Of a stretch of 64,000 nucleotides of DNA, positions 60,959 to 64,000 are shown in pieces. Location: contig CAVVAB010000012.1 of NCBI GenBank assembly GCA_963746155.1, forward strand, positions 930,001-994,000, in the 5' to 3' direction. Position 1 is the first letter of the stretch, and the number at the start of each line of letters is the position of its first letter. Origin of the DNA: AC-32 sp963746155 (lineage in GTDB: Bacteria; Actinomycetota; Thermoleophilia; Gaiellales; Gaiellaceae). The notes beneath the pieces are model-generated. The model saw only the letters and a list, made by a program, of their open reading frames with translations. It was not told the origin of the DNA and did not search any database. Both the position numbers and the translations under genes were made by a program.

Positions 60959-62098
60959 ATGGGCCTTCCGGAGCTCACTCGTAACGCCGTCCACGTGCTG
61001 CCCGAGGGCGGTCTCGAACGCAAGCTCGCTCTCGGACGGCCTCTGCGGGTGAAGCTCGGCATCGACGTCACCGCGCCCGACGTGACGCTCGGCAACGGCA
61101 TCCCGCTCCAGCGGATGCGCGCATTCCAGGACGAAGGCCACACCGGAGTCCTGATCGTCGGCGACTACACGACGCGGATCGGCGACCCTTCGGGCCGCAA
61201 GACGGAGCGGCCGATGATCGACCCGTCCGTCATCGACCGCAACGCGCAGCGCTACTTCGAGCACGCCTCGACGATCATCGACGCGGAGCGGACGGAGCTG
61301 CGCTTCAACAGCGAATGGCTCGGCGAGCTCGACTTCGCCGAGGTCCTGCGCCTGACGCGGACGACGACGGTCGCGCGAATGCTCGAGCGCGACGACTTCT
61401 CGAACCGTTTCGCCGCGAGCGAGCCCATCTCGGTCTCCGAGCTGCTCTACCCGCTCATGCAGGCCTACGACTCCGTCGCGGTGGAGGCCGACGTCGAGCT
61501 CGGCGGCACCGATCAGCTCTACAACCTGCTCATGGGACGCGACGTGATGGAGGCCTACGGTCTCGAGCCGCAGGTCGCGCTCACGGTCGAGTACCTCGAC
61601 AGCTGGGACGGAACCGGCATGAGCGCCTCGCGCGGGAACTACATCGGCCTCAAGGAGCCGCCCGAAGAGCAGTTCGGGAAGACGATGCGCATCCCGGACT
61701 CCTTGCTTCAGCAGTGGTACCGCCTCGTGATGGAACGCGACGAGGTGCCGGCCGATCCCTTCCAGGCGAAGCTCGAGCTCGCGCGCTTCATCGTGCGCCG
61801 GGCCTGGGGAGAGGAGGCGGTTGCCGGCGCGGAGGACCACTTCACGCGCGTGGTCCGCGAGGGCCAGGCGCCGGAGGAGGTGCCGGAGATCGAGCACCGA
61901 GAGGCGGTCGTCCACCTGCCGGCCCTGCTTGCGGAGACCTTCGGCCAGTCCACGAGCCACTGGCGCCGAGTGATCGACCAGGGCGGGGTCAAGGCCGACG
62001 GCCGCTCGATCACGTCCTACGACGTCGACACGGCCTCCGTGGCAGGGGTCGTCATCCAGGCCGGAAAGCGCCAATTTCTGCGTATCCGCGCTGCTTGA
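60959..62098 (+). CDS. tyrS: tyrosyl-tRNA synthetase-like protein with altered catalytic motifs
   Basis: 379 residues of class I TyrRS, TyrZ-like: IDVTAPDVTLGNGIPLQRM, GDYTTRIGDPSGRKT, tyrosine-binding LMQAYDSVAVEADVELGGTDQ and an S4-like C-terminus. The HIGH equivalent (normally HLGHT) is TLGNG at 43-47 and KMSKS is GMSAS at 220-224, so both ATP-handling signatures are changed. The rest is well conserved. It could be a genuine lineage-specific TyrRS or a paralogue with another role. ATG two bases from the divergent PBP start; TAGACT box 10 nt upstream. Confidence 0.82.
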   Translation: MGLPELTRNAVHVLPEGGLERKLALGRPLRVKLGIDVTAPDVTLGNGIPLQRMRAFQDEGHTGVLIVGDYTTRIGDPSGRKTERPMIDPSVIDRNAQRYFEHASTIIDAERTELRFNSEWLGELDFAEVLRLTRTTTVARMLERDDFSNRFAASEPISVSELLYPLMQAYDSVAVEADVELGGTDQLYNLLMGRDVMEAYGLEPQVALTVEYLDSWDGTGMSASRGNYIGLKEPPEEQFGKTMRIPDSLLQQWYRLVMERDEVPADPFQAKLELARFIVRRAWGEEAVAGAEDHFTRVVREGQAPEEVPEIEHREAVVHLPALLAETFGQSTSHWRRVIDQGGVKADGRSITSYDVDTASVAGVVIQAGKRQFLRIRAA

Positions 62099-62122
62099 CA
62101 CCCCCTCGACCACTGCTATCAT
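62095..62122 (+). promoter_or_regulatory. rRNA operon promoter
   Basis: TTGACA (62095-62100), 16-bp spacer, TATCAT (62117-62122), about 310 nt before 16S. The -35 overlaps the end of tyrS. Confidence 0.85.
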
Positions 62123-62220
62123 TCTCGGGCCGCTCAGGGCGGCGTGTAGGGATGTCCCTGTAACTCGACCAGGAGCGCCTTCGGACGCAGACCGGATACG
62201 ACATCGATCTGAGCTCATGG

Positions 62221-62250
62221 AGGCCTCTGGCGCGAGTCGGAGGCTTTTTT
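62221..62250 (+). terminator. intrinsic terminator inside the rRNA leader
   Basis: GCCTC (62223-62227) pairs with GAGGC (62240-62244) with two extra weaker pairs, followed immediately by TTTTTT (62245-62250). It lies between the rrn promoter and 16S. Confidence 0.6.
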
Positions 62251-62270
62251 ACGCGCCGGCCGTGGCGCAG

Positions 62271-62363
62271 GTCTTTGAAAACTCAGCAGTGCGATCACGC
62301 CGAGACCCCGTGTCGTCTTCGGGCGCGGGGCCTTAAAAACCCGTCAAGCCCACTTCGGTGGGC
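62271..62363 (+). promoter_or_regulatory. rRNA leader with boxA-like motif and stable hairpin
   Basis: GTCTTTGAAAACTC at about 62271-62284 resembles actinobacterial boxA antitermination elements. GCCCAC-TTCG-GTGGGC (62348-62363) is a UUCG-capped hairpin, probably part of leader folding or processing. Confidence 0.55.
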
Positions 62364-62429
62364 GAGACAACTTTGAGCAACAAGCTCGAAGTGAAAGGTC
62401 CGCTCTCGCTTCGGCGAGGGCGACACATC

Positions 62430-63978
<1,549 letters not shown>

Positions 63979-64000
63979 TAGGGAATACCGGGGCTCTTAC
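63979..64000 (+). other. start of 16S-23S spacer
   Basis: The window ends 22 nt into the internal transcribed spacer; no tRNA visible yet. Confidence 0.7.

Overview
The window is very GC-rich chromosomal DNA that ends in the first gene of an rRNA operon. The 16S sequence, the codon use, the small helix-rich genes and a WhiG/FliA-type sigma factor fit a deep-branching actinobacterium, most likely class Thermoleophilia (Gaiellales-like). That placement is my inference from pattern memory, not a tree. Single-gene transcripts often look leaderless: a TANNNT box sits 6-8 nt before the start codon in more than a dozen genes. Genes inside operons commonly overlap as NTGA.

Layout. 1-1.1 kb: end of a membrane-anchored TPR/FN3 protein preceded by a zinc-ribbon micro-ORF. 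1.2-6.9 kb: a leucine/acyl-CoA carboxylation locus (carboxylase alpha, methylglutaconyl-CoA hydratase-like enzyme, carboxylase beta) split by a DapA-family gene and a pair of palindromic operators. 6.9-17.2 kb: an accessory block bounded by a contractile-tail tube homologue, a baseplate fragment and tRNA-Trp. Its core is an M23 peptidase/PQQ-propeller operon divergent from a two-gene system, BTAD-SIR2 plus nSTAND-TM-WD40, which is my best candidate for an undescribed signalling or defence system. 17.2-32.3 kb: housekeeping and transport (sigma factor, EF-G paralogue, aldehyde dehydrogenase, RNase HI, ABC and MFS exporters with MarR/TetR regulators, Flp pilin). 32.5-34.4 kb: a gene-poor remnant between tRNA-Cys and an inverted copy of that tRNA's 3' end, carrying an NlpC/P60-like hydrolase. 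34.5-45.6 kb: DMT transporter, acetyltransferase, secreted dimethylformamidase-like protein, HMG-CoA reductase, ferritin-like protein, FolD, cold-shock protein and GatCAB. 45.7-58.5 kb: cell-wall hydrolase, penicillin acylase-like protein, a serine-type aminotransferase/SerA/hydrolase operon, YbaK deacylase, IlvE, DegT aminotransferase, RemA-like protein, MFS exporter and AAG glycosylase. 58.5-64 kb: class A PBP, a TyrRS-like protein with both catalytic signatures altered, and the rrn promoter, leader and 16S rRNA.

At least eight genes are interrupted by frameshifts (nine in all), and every one is repaired by removing exactly one base. This one-sided pattern suggests residual insertion errors in the assembly rather than eight pseudogenes, so these genes are annotated here at full length.
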